Positions 5,495-12,629 of a stretch of 13,351 nt of DNA are shown in pieces. Within the stretch, counting starts at the first letter, position 1; the number at the start of each line of letters is the position of its first letter. Location of the stretch: the NCBI GenBank assembly GCA_021793055.1, contig JAJYTL010000057.1, positions 1 to 13,351 on the forward strand, read 5' to 3'. The position numbers and the translations under genes were made by a program. The notes under the pieces were generated by a model, which made no database searches, was not told the DNA's origin, and worked only from the letters and a program-made list of their open reading frames with translations. This DNA comes from Pseudomonadota bacterium (GTDB lineage: Bacteria; Pseudomonadota; Alphaproteobacteria; Ferrovibrionales; Ferrovibrionaceae).

Positions 5495-6256
5495 ATGCTG
5501 GTGCAGATCGTCCCGGCGACGCTCTATGCCTTTCTGATCGTTTTGAGCCGGGTCGGCGCCACCTTGATGCTGGCGCCCGGGATCGGCGAGAATTCGGTAA
5601 GCCCGCGGATTCGGATGGCGCTCGCCCTTCTCGTCAGCTTGCTGCTGTTTTCGGTGGTGCGCGCGGATATTCCGCCGATGCCGGCGCAGCCGCTCATGCT
5701 CGCGCCTCTGATCTTCGGCGAGGTCCTGATCGGCCTTCTTCTCGGCGGCATCGGCCGCCTCGCGCTGTCGGCCTTGCAGGTCGCCGGCACCGTGATGGCG
5801 TTCCAGAGCGGCCTCGGCTTCGGCCAGTTCTTCGATCCGACGCAGTCCGGACAGAGTGCCCTTCTGGCAAGCCTTCTCGGATTCGTCGGCCTGGTGCTGA
5901 TCTTCGTCACCAACCTGCACCTTCTGATGCTTCGCGCCCTTGCCGATTCCTATCGCCTGTTTCCGGTGGGCGCGCTGCCGCCGATGGGCGATTTCGCCCA
6001 TATGGCGACGCTTCTGGTGGCGGGCGCGTTTCGTATCGGCATCCAGATCGCGGCGCCGTTCATCGTCTATGGGCTGGTCTTCACCGTCGCCATCGGCGCG
6101 CTCAACCGGTTGATGCCGCAGGCGCAGATCTCCTTCATCTCGATGCCGGCGCAGATCCTCGGCGCCCTGGTCATTCTCCTCGGCTCCATCGGCATTGGCA
6201 TGACCTGGTTCCTCAACTACTACCAGTCGAGCCTCACGCCCTTCCTGGTGCGATAA
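5495..6256 (+). CDS. fliR: FliR, flagellar type III export gate protein
   Basis: Integral inner-membrane subunit of the export gate, assembling with FliP and FliQ. The 253-aa protein is of family length with about six hydrophobic segments. Recognisable stretches are LSRVGATLMLAPGIGENSVSPRIRMALALLVSLLLF, GEVLIGLLLGGIGRLALSALQVAGTVMAFQSGLGFGQFFDPTQSGQSALLASLLGFVGLVLIFVTNLHLLMLRALADSY (the long conserved FliR block) and RLMPQAQISFISMPAQILGALVILLGS. The gene begins 3 bp after fliQ with no clear independent ribosome site, so its translation is probably coupled to fliQ. It ends 9 bp before flhB. Confidence 0.95.
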   Translation: MLVQIVPATLYAFLIVLSRVGATLMLAPGIGENSVSPRIRMALALLVSLLLFSVVRADIPPMPAQPLMLAPLIFGEVLIGLLLGGIGRLALSALQVAGTVMAFQSGLGFGQFFDPTQSGQSALLASLLGFVGLVLIFVTNLHLLMLRALADSYRLFPVGALPPMGDFAHMATLLVAGAFRIGIQIAAPFIVYGLVFTVAIGALNRLMPQAQISFISMPAQILGALVILLGSIGIGMTWFLNYYQSSLTPFLVR

Positions 6257-6265
6257 GGGCGCGCC

Positions 6266-7360
6266 ATGGCCGACGATCAGGATCCATCGCAAAAAACCGA
6301 AGAACCGACTGCGCGCCGACTCGACGAGGCGGCGGACAAAGGCGAGGTCACCAAGAGCCAGGACGTTTCCGCCTGGTTCGGGATTCTCGGCATGGTTTTG
6401 GTGGTCACGATCTTCGCGAGCCATATCGCGGCCCGGCTCGGCCAGGGCCTCGCCATCTTCCTTGCCTCGCCCGAGGACATGCCCGTCGACGCCGGAAGCC
6501 TGGTCATGCTCGCGCATCGTATCGGGCTCTTTGTCGCGGCGATCCTGATCCCGGCCTTCATCCTGCAGGCGGTCATCGCGCTGCTCGGCACGGTGATCCA
6601 GCACCGGCCGATTTTCTCGATGGAGGTCCTGGTTCCCGATCTGATGCGCCTCGTTCCGACTAGCGGCTTGAAGCGGATCTTTTCCTGGACCGGGCTGCTG
6701 GAGACCGGGAAGAGCATGGTCAAGCTCACGATCGTCGGCGGCGTGGCGGCGCGCGTGCTGTGGCCTCAGTTGCAGAAGCTGCCGGGCGCCACCGCGCTCG
6801 GCATGGGGGCCCTCCTCCAGCTTACGCTTCATCTGGTGCTTCTGTTCCTGACCACCGTGCTTTCGGTAATGGCGCTGGTCGCTGCCGGCGACTTCGTCTA
6901 TCAGCGCTGGAGCTTCACGCGCAAGATGCGGATGTCGAAGCAAGAGCTTCGCGAGGAAGGCAAGCAGAGCGAAGGCGATCCGATGGTGCGGGCGCGCATC
7001 CGGGCGATCCGCATGGAGCGCGGTCGGCGGCGCATGATCGCAGCGGTGCCGAAGGCCGACGTGGTGGTCGCCAACCCGACCCACTATGCCGTGGCGTTGA
7101 AATATGACGGCGAAACCATGTCCGCGCCGACGGTGCTCGCCAAGGGGCAGAACCTGGTCGCGCTTCGCATCCGCGAGATCGCCGAGCAAAACAATATTCC
7201 GGTGGTGGAAAACCCGCCGCTCGCGCGGGCGCTGTTCGCCAGTTGCGCGATCGACCAGGAAATTCCGGTCGAGCATTATCGCGCTGTCGCCGAGGTCATC
7301 AGCTACGTCCTCAAGCTGAAGCACCGCGGCCGGCCGCCGGCGCGGCGAATGTCGGGATGA
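6266..7360 (+). CDS. flhB: FlhB, flagellar type III export substrate-specificity switch protein
   Basis: Inner-membrane export protein whose self-cleaved cytoplasmic domain switches secretion from rod/hook to filament substrates. The 364-aa length is normal. The N-terminus is DPSQKTEEPTARRLDEAADKGEVTKSQDV, the family's basic export-gate motif. Four hydrophobic segments follow (about residues 30-215). Near the linker is the conserved KMRMSKQELREEGKQSEGDP. The C-terminal domain contains the autocleavage NPTH motif in VVVANPTHYAVALKYD, with cleavage expected between Asn270 and Pro271. ENPPLARALFASC and the final VISYVLKLK are also typical. It is the last flagellar gene of the run; cckA begins 54 bp downstream. 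Confidence 0.96.
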   Translation: MADDQDPSQKTEEPTARRLDEAADKGEVTKSQDVSAWFGILGMVLVVTIFASHIAARLGQGLAIFLASPEDMPVDAGSLVMLAHRIGLFVAAILIPAFILQAVIALLGTVIQHRPIFSMEVLVPDLMRLVPTSGLKRIFSWTGLLETGKSMVKLTIVGGVAARVLWPQLQKLPGATALGMGALLQLTLHLVLLFLTTVLSVMALVAAGDFVYQRWSFTRKMRMSKQELREEGKQSEGDPMVRARIRAIRMERGRRRMIAAVPKADVVVANPTHYAVALKYDGETMSAPTVLAKGQNLVALRIREIAEQNNIPVVENPPLARALFASCAIDQEIPVEHYRAVAEVISYVLKLKHRGRPPARRMSG

Positions 7361-7414
7361 AGCATCGGCGGCTTTGCGTTATCATGCGCCAGTCGCAAAT
7401 AGGCTAGAGCCCCT

Positions 7415-9727
7415 ATGACCAGGCCCCTTCTTTCATCGACTGTATGGCGGCTCGGCCGCTTGCCCTTTCGCGCCGGTCGGCCCGACGATCTTCTCGCGCT
7501 CGCGGTCGGCGGCGATGGCACCGGCTGGATGATCGCGGGCGAGGGCGGCCGGGTCCTGTACGTCAACGCCGCCGCCATGGGCCTTCTCGAGATCGACGTG
7601 CCGACGACGCCGGTTTCCGTCGCCGAGTTCGCCGCCGATCCCGAGATCGGCGAGCGGCTTAGGCGCATCGAGCGTCTCGCGGCCGGCGGCGGCAAGGGCC
7701 ACGAGGAGGTGCCGCTTCGGATCGGCGACGCGACCCGCTGGCTCCGGATCTCGGCCGCGAGCATCAAGGGCGCGCCGCGCACGGTGTTGTGGCGGATCGA
7801 GGACGCGACCGCCGAGCACGAGATGCAGGAGGCGATCGAGGCCGAGCAGGAAAAGCTCATCGACTTCATCGACACCGCGCCGGTCGGATTCTATTCTGCC
7901 GACCGCAGCGGCCGCTTCCAGTTCGTCAATGGCACCCTGGCCGGTTGGCTCGGCTATTCGCCGGAGGAACTGGTGCGCGGCAATCTGATGGTTTCCGACG
8001 TGATCGCGCCGGGTCCCGATCAGGAGAGCGTCGTCGAGGGCACGCCGGATCCGGAGGAGGCGCGGCTCAAGGGGCGCGACGGCCAGGTGCTGCCGGTGCG
8101 CATCACCCAGAACGTGGTGCCCTCGGGCGAGGGCGGATCGTGGCAAAGCCGCTCCGTCGTTCACGACCTCACGCAGGAGCTTGCCTGGCGCAAGGCGCTG
8201 AGCCAGGCCGAGGCGCATTTCGGCCATTTCTTCAATTTCGCACCCATCGGCATCGTCGTGGTCGACGATGAATACCGCGTCATCGAGGCCAACGTCGCCT
8301 TCTGCGCCATGCTGGGCGGCAGCGCCGATGGCGGGCGCGGGCAGGAACTGCAGAGCCTGGTGCGCGAGGCCGACCGGCCCGAGCTCATAGAGCGGCTCAA
8401 TACGGTGACGGCGCAGAGCGGCCCCTTCGAGGTACGTCTCGCCGGCGTGCCCGAGCGGGTGGTGCAGGTCTATCTGAGCCGTCTCGATCCCGAGGTGGCG
8501 GGGGTTTCGGGACTGCTGCTCCATCTCATGGATACGACCGAGCAGAAAAACCTCGAGCTTCAGTTTGCGCAAAGCCAGAAGATGCAGGCGGTCGGCCAGC
8601 TTGCTGGCGGCATCGCGCACGACTTCAACAACCTGCTGACTGCGATGATCGGCTTTTGCGATCTGCTGCTGCTGCGCCATCCGCCCGGCGATCAGTCCTT
8701 CGCCGACGTCATGCAGATCAAGCAGAACGCGAACCGCGCCGCCAATCTGGTGCGCCAGCTTCTCGCTTTCTCGCGCCAGCAGACTCTGCGGCCCAAGGTT
8801 CTCGAACTGACCGACGTTCTCGCCGAGCTGTCGAACCTACTGCGCCGGCTGATGGGCGAGACCATCGAGCTTAAGCTGGTGCACGGCCGCGACATCGGCC
8901 TAGTCAAGGTCGATCAGGGCCAGCTCGAGCAGGTGGTGATCAACCTTGCGGTCAACGCCCGCGACGCCATGGCGGGCGGCGGCACCTTCACGGTGCGCAC
9001 GGCCAATGTCACGGCGGAGGAATCGACCCGCCTCGGCCACGAGCTGCTGCCGCCCGGCGAATACGTGCTGATCGAGATGATCGACACCGGTTGCGGCATC
9101 CCGCCGGAAAATCTCAGCAATATCTTCGAGCCGTTTTTCACCACCAAGCCGGTCGGGGCGGGCACCGGCCTCGGCCTCTCCACCGTTTATGGCATCATCA
9201 AGCAGACCGGCGGCTTCATCTTCCCGACCAGTGCCGTCGGCCAGGGCACGACCTTCCATATCTATCTGCCGCGTTACCGGCCGACCGAGGAGGCGTTGGC
9301 GGAGGCCGAGAGCGTCGAGCCGCCGCGCGCCGCCGATCTCACCGGCAAGGGCACGGTGCTGCTCGTCGAGGACGAGGACGCGGTGCGCATTTTCGCCAGC
9401 CGGGCCTTGGCCAACAAGGGCTATCGCGTGATCGAGGCGGCCTCGGGCGAGGCCGCGCTGAAGAAGATGCAGGAACATGCCGGGCCGGTCGATGTCCTGA
9501 TCAGCGACGTGGTGATGCCGAACATGGACGGGCCGACGCTCTCGCGGCATGTGCGCGCGCTCAGGCCGCATATCAAGATCATCTTCATCTCGGGCTACGC
9601 CGAGGACGCGTTTCGTCGCAACCTCGACCGCGACGTTACCTTCAGCTTCCTGCCCAAGCCTTTCAGCCTCAAGCAGCTCGCGGGCAAGGTGAAGGAGGTT
9701 CTGGAGCAGCCGGAGGCGGCGCGCTGA
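7415..9727 (+). CDS. cckA: CckA-type PAS-containing hybrid histidine kinase
   Basis: Hybrid sensor kinase/phosphatase heading the CckA-ChpT-CtrA phosphorelay that governs cell cycle and motility in Alphaproteobacteria. The 770-aa protein begins with a degenerate PAS-like region (about 25-110), then PAS domains near 148-255 (DFIDTAPVGFYSADRSGRFQFVNG) and 268-375 (HFFNFAPIGIVVVDDEYRVIEAN). The DHp helix reads QAVGQLAGGIAHDFNNLLTA with His402, followed by the CckA-characteristic QIKQNANRAANLVRQLLAFSRQQ. The ATPase domain has NARDAM, DTGCGI (Asp557) and GTGLGLS (from Gly583). The receiver shows EDED (Asp653), phosphoacceptor Asp698 in LISDVVMPNMDG and Lys748 in PKPF. No transmembrane segment is visible, and an in-frame TAG at 7400-7402 blocks a longer N-terminus. 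The identity rests on close resemblance to remembered Caulobacter CckA across the DHp and CA regions. Confidence 0.92.
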   Translation: MTRPLLSSTVWRLGRLPFRAGRPDDLLALAVGGDGTGWMIAGEGGRVLYVNAAAMGLLEIDVPTTPVSVAEFAADPEIGERLRRIERLAAGGGKGHEEVPLRIGDATRWLRISAASIKGAPRTVLWRIEDATAEHEMQEAIEAEQEKLIDFIDTAPVGFYSADRSGRFQFVNGTLAGWLGYSPEELVRGNLMVSDVIAPGPDQESVVEGTPDPEEARLKGRDGQVLPVRITQNVVPSGEGGSWQSRSVVHDLTQELAWRKALSQAEAHFGHFFNFAPIGIVVVDDEYRVIEANVAFCAMLGGSADGGRGQELQSLVREADRPELIERLNTVTAQSGPFEVRLAGVPERVVQVYLSRLDPEVAGVSGLLLHLMDTTEQKNLELQFAQSQKMQAVGQLAGGIAHDFNNLLTAMIGFCDLLLLRHPPGDQSFADVMQIKQNANRAANLVRQLLAFSRQQTLRPKVLELTDVLAELSNLLRRLMGETIELKLVHGRDIGLVKVDQGQLEQVVINLAVNARDAMAGGGTFTVRTANVTAEESTRLGHELLPPGEYVLIEMIDTGCGIPPENLSNIFEPFFTTKPVGAGTGLGLSTVYGIIKQTGGFIFPTSAVGQGTTFHIYLPRYRPTEEALAEAESVEPPRAADLTGKGTVLLVEDEDAVRIFASRALANKGYRVIEAASGEAALKKMQEHAGPVDVLISDVVMPNMDGPTLSRHVRALRPHIKIIFISGYAEDAFRRNLDRDVTFSFLPKPFSLKQLAGKVKEVLEQPEAAR

Positions 9728-9897
9728 CGCACGACGACTTGGCGCATGATCGCAGAGCCGTCTTTCGGGGGCAGGCGCCGGTCGCGCCCCCTCGCGCCGT
9801 CCCGAGCCCTGTTGGGCCGCGCCTGCATGATCGACATGCCCGTTGAGCTCCGTCTCGCGCCCCGGCCGTGGCCCTGCCATAGGCCGTGACTTTGTTC

Positions 9898-9926
9898 TTG
9901 GCGAAATAGAACAAAACGTGTACATT
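9898..9926 (+). promoter_or_regulatory. Candidate recA promoter
   Basis: TTGGCG (9898-9903) and TACATT (9921-9926) are separated by 17 bp and match the -35 and -10 consensus at four of six positions each. The SOS-like element lies between and over them, as expected for a repressed promoter. It sits about 80 bp before the recA start, in a gap of 279 bp that is otherwise GC-rich with no open gene. Confidence 0.5.
9909..9923 (+). promoter_or_regulatory. Probable LexA (SOS) box of recA
   Basis: GAAC-AAAACGT-GTAC matches the alphaproteobacterial LexA direct repeat GAAC-N7-GAAC (equivalently GTTC-N7-GTTC) with one substitution. It overlaps the candidate -10. The first GAAC is also the right arm of a longer inverted repeat, TTTGTTCT (9891-9898) with AGAACAAA (9908-9915). 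The position before recA makes SOS control very likely. Confidence 0.6.
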
Positions 9927-10006
9927 GCAGCTCTGCCGCTTGTCCTTGCGGTTCGCTCGCTGGGTTTGCATCGCGCTATCGGCTATGGGATAAAGGGAGA
10001 CAGGCA

Positions 10007-11104
10007 ATGACGTTGCCCCAATTTCGCGTCGTCGAAAAAGACCGCCAAGAGACCGGTAGTATGGATAAAAACAAGGCCCTGGAAGCCGCGCTCGGCCAGA
10101 TCGAACGCGCCTTCGGCAAGGGATCGGTGATGAAGCTCGGCCAGCGCGAGACCGCGGTCGAGGTCGATGCGATTTCGACCGGCTCGCTTTCGCTCGACAT
10201 CGCGCTCGGCATCGGTGGCCTGCCGCGCGGCCGGATCATCGAGATCTACGGCCCGGAAAGCTCGGGCAAGACCACGCTCGCGCTGCACGCGGTGGCTGAG
10301 GCCCAAGCCAAGGGCGGGACCTGCGCCTTCATCGACGCCGAGCATGCGCTCGATGCGGCCTATGCCCGCAAGCTCGGGGTCAAGATCGAGGATCTTCTGA
10401 TCTCCCAGCCCGACACCGGCGAGCAGGCGCTCGAAATCGCCGATACCCTGGTACGCTCGGGCGCGATCGACGTGCTGGTGATCGACAGCGTCGCGGCGCT
10501 GGTGCCCCAGGCCGAGCTCGAGGGCGAGATGGGCGACACCCATGTCGGCTTGCAGGCCCGGCTCATGAGCCAGGCGCTGCGCAAGCTCACTTCCTCGATC
10601 GCGCGTTCGAACGGCACGGTGATCTTCATCAATCAGATCCGCATGAAGATCGGCGTCATGTTCGGCAACCCGGAAACCACCACCGGCGGCAACGCGCTGA
10701 AGTTCTACGCCTCGGTCCGCCTCGATATCCGCCGCATTGGCGCGATCAAGAATCGCGACGAGGTGGTCGGCAACCAGACCCGGGTCAAGGTGGTGAAGAA
10801 CAAGGTGGCACCGCCCTTCAAGGTGGTCGAGTTCGACATCATGTACGGCGAGGGCATCTCGAAGGTCGGCGAGCTGATCGATCTCGGCGTCAAGGCCGGC
10901 GTGGTCGAGAAATCCGGTGCCTGGTTCTCCTACGATAGCCAGCGCGTCGGTCAGGGCCGCGAGGCGGCGAAACAGTTCCTCAAGGACAATCCGGAAATCG
11001 CCCGGACGATCGAGGCCGATATTCGCCGCAACGCCGGGCTGCTGGCGGCGGCGATCGCCGACGGTCACGGCGATGACGAGGACGAAGGCGCGGCGGCGGA
11101 CTGA
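10007..11104 (+). CDS. recA: RecA recombinase
   Basis: ATP-dependent strand-exchange protein that also stimulates LexA self-cleavage in the SOS response. The 365-aa protein carries Walker A GPESSGKTT (82-90), Walker B VLVIDSVAAL, the QARLMSQALRKL segment and the DNA-binding loop GVMFGNPETTTGGNALKFYASVRLDIRR. An acidic tail, GDDEDEGAAAD, ends the protein. ATG 10007 is chosen because LPQFRVVEKD resembles the N-terminal extension of alphaproteobacterial RecA, and GGGAG lies about 10 nt upstream. ATG 10061 (MDKNKALEAAL) is the alternative. A LexA-like box and candidate promoter lie about 80-110 bp before it. It converges on the MFS gene, and no recX follows. Confidence 0.98.
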   Translation: MTLPQFRVVEKDRQETGSMDKNKALEAALGQIERAFGKGSVMKLGQRETAVEVDAISTGSLSLDIALGIGGLPRGRIIEIYGPESSGKTTLALHAVAEAQAKGGTCAFIDAEHALDAAYARKLGVKIEDLLISQPDTGEQALEIADTLVRSGAIDVLVIDSVAALVPQAELEGEMGDTHVGLQARLMSQALRKLTSSIARSNGTVIFINQIRMKIGVMFGNPETTTGGNALKFYASVRLDIRRIGAIKNRDEVVGNQTRVKVVKNKVAPPFKVVEFDIMYGEGISKVGELIDLGVKAGVVEKSGAWFSYDSQRVGQGREAAKQFLKDNPEIARTIEADIRRNAGLLAAAIADGHGDDEDEGAAAD

Positions 11105-11129
11105 AGCGCGGCGCGACGCAATGACATGT

Positions 11130-11167
11130 CGGGCGGGGCGGCTACGGTCGCGCCGCCCGTTCTGTTT
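11130..11167 (+). terminator. Candidate rho-independent terminator of recA
   Basis: CGGGCGG (11130-11136) pairs with CCGCCCG (11153-11159), and after one mismatch three inner pairs can form. The tail TTCTGTTT follows directly (11160-11167). It lies 26 bp after the recA stop, before the convergent MFS gene. The T-rich tail is interrupted, so strength is uncertain. Confidence 0.5.
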
Positions 11168-11196
11168 CGGGCGGCGCTTTCCGGCGGCGGGCGGAT

Positions 11197-11223
11197 CGCG
11201 GCGCGGCCTCAGGCCGCGCCGCG
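11197..11223. repeat. 27-bp palindrome over the MFS stop codon
   Basis: Arm CGCGGCGCGGCCT (11197-11209), one central C, then the exact reverse complement (11211-11223). It contains the MFS stop codon and last codons. With only one central base the hairpin would lose some inner pairs, but about 11 G/C-rich pairs remain. There is no T-run on the minus strand. Confidence 0.75.
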
Positions 11224-12459
11224 GGCCAGGACATGGTGCCGCGCGCGGTAGATCAGGCTACCGATCACGGCTAGATTCCCGAGATTGAAGGCGAAGGCGA
11301 TCAGGAAGGCGAGGGTATAGGCGCCGGTGCGGTCGTAGACAAAGCCGCCGAGCCAGCCGCCGAAGGCCATGCCGGCGGAGGCGAAGAGCAGCACCGTGCC
11401 GGTGTGGCGTCCGGTCTGATGCGCGGGCAGGAACTCGCGCACGATCATTGGGTAGGACGGCACAATGCCACCGGTGCCGAATCCGAGCGCGGCCGCGACG
11501 GCGAACAGCGCGACGAGATCGTGCGTCACGGCGAGGAGCAGCAGCATTGAGGCCTGCAGGCTGGAAAAGACGAATAGCGACACCAGTCCGCCATAGCGGT
11601 CGGCGATCGGGCCGATGCCGGCGATGCGGGCGAGGAAGCTCGCGAACAGCATGATCGAGAGCAGTTCCGCCGCGTGCTCGGCGGCGATACCGATGTCGCT
11701 TGCGTAGGCGGCGATCTGCGAGATCGGCACCGACATGGCCGTGCAGCAGCAAAAGACGGCGGCGCAAAGCGTCGGCAACAACAGGCTCGGCGGCGCCGCG
11801 GTTGCGGCCGCGGCAGCGGGTCGGGCGATGGTCGGTGCGGGCTTGTCGGCGTCGCTGGCCGGGCGCGCGCCCGGCGGCTCGCGGCGCATGATCAGGCTGA
11901 GCGGCACCATGGTGACGAGCGAGAAGATGCCGAACCAGAAGAAAGTCTCGCGCCAGCCGATCCGGCTATAGAAATATTGGAAGGTCGGCGGCCACAGCAC
12001 GCCGGCCAGGCTCTGCCCGCTCGCCACCAGGCCGGTGGCGGTGCCGCGGCCCTTGTCGAACCAGCGGATGATATTGGCGAGCAGCGGCGAGAACAGGGTC
12101 GCCTGGCCGAAGAAGCCCGACATCACGCCGAACACCAGGTAAAGCTCAAGTTGGTTCCGCACCAGGCTCGCCGCCACGGCGCCCAGCCCGAGCATGATCG
12201 CGCCGATCAGCGCCGGCCAGCCCATGCCCATGCGGTCGAGCCAGTGGCCCATGGCGATGCCACCGAGCCCGCCGCCGATATATTGCATCGAATAGGCGAG
12301 CGAGGGCACCTCGCGCGGCCAATGGAAGCTGAGCGCGATCGGCTTCAGCGCCACCACCAGGGCGAAGATGGTGCCGTTGCCGATCAGCAGCAGCGCGATC
12401 GAGGCGGCGAGAACGACATAGCGGTAATGGCGGTCGAGGGTCTGGAATATCTCAGTCAT
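11209..12459 (-). CDS. MFS transporter (12 TM; OFA/monocarboxylate-porter-like)
   Basis: Predicted inner-membrane secondary transporter of the major facilitator superfamily; substrate unknown. The 416-aa protein has about twelve hydrophobic segments split by a polar, Ala/Pro-rich loop (RREPPGARPASDADKPAPTIARPAAA). The first is ASIALLLIGNGTIFALVVALKPIAL. MGHWLDRMGMGW after the second TM is the MFS motif A (G-x-x-x-DR-x-G), and IADRYG appears at the matching place in the second half. NIIRWFDKGRGTATGLVASGQSLAGVLWPP resembles the oxalate/formate antiporter and monocarboxylate porter groups. The start ATG 12459 has AGGA about 7 nt upstream; an in-frame start at 12531 would add a non-hydrophobic basic tail and is less likely. 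The gene is divergent from the SDR, suggesting a shared catabolic or detoxification role, unproven. Confidence 0.88.
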   Translation of the reverse strand: MTEIFQTLDRHYRYVVLAASIALLLIGNGTIFALVVALKPIALSFHWPREVPSLAYSMQYIGGGLGGIAMGHWLDRMGMGWPALIGAIMLGLGAVAASLVRNQLELYLVFGVMSGFFGQATLFSPLLANIIRWFDKGRGTATGLVASGQSLAGVLWPPTFQYFYSRIGWRETFFWFGIFSLVTMVPLSLIMRREPPGARPASDADKPAPTIARPAAAAATAAPPSLLLPTLCAAVFCCCTAMSVPISQIAAYASDIGIAAEHAAELLSIMLFASFLARIAGIGPIADRYGGLVSLFVFSSLQASMLLLLAVTHDLVALFAVAAALGFGTGGIVPSYPMIVREFLPAHQTGRHTGTVLLFASAGMAFGGWLGGFVYDRTGAYTLAFLIAFAFNLGNLAVIGSLIYRARHHVLARGAA

Positions 12460-12520
12460 CGAATCCTGTTTCCTGCGGTCGGCCTTCGCGCGCGATGTCG
12501 GAGCCGCGGCCGAGGCTACA

Positions 12521-12550
12521 CGAAGCGGCACGGGGATGAAATCCGCTTCG
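12521..12550. promoter_or_regulatory. Inverted repeat in the MFS/SDR divergent spacer (possible operator)
   Basis: CGAAGCGG (12521-12528) and CCGCTTCG (12543-12550) are exact reverse complements separated by 14 bp. Arm centres are 22 bp apart, about two helical turns, as often seen for dimeric regulators. No regulator gene is adjacent within the window. It may simply be chance in GC-rich DNA. Confidence 0.3.
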
Positions 12551-12629
12551 GCGGCTTCGTCTTGCGTCGCGTCAGGGCGGGCGGTTTAATGGCCGCCGAC
12601 AACCGGCGCAAAGCGGGAGTTGGGGGGAA

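Noticed and set aside
5198..7324. Long (708-codon) open frame antisense to fliQ-fliR-flhB
   Set aside because: It lies opposite three confidently identified flagellar genes, and its product is Arg/His/Asp/Gln-rich low complexity, typical of a high-GC shadow frame.
7433..8680. Long antisense open frame opposite cckA
   Set aside because: It covers clear CckA coding sequence, has no recognisable domain and shows the biased composition of a shadow frame.
9767..9791. GGGGGC/GCCCCC hairpin after cckA as a terminator
   Set aside because: Six pairs with a 13-nt loop and no T-run; expected by chance in such GC-rich DNA.
12460..12531. 24-residue N-terminal extension of the MFS gene
   Set aside because: The extension is basic and non-hydrophobic; ATG 12459 has AGGA at good spacing and sits just before the first membrane segment.
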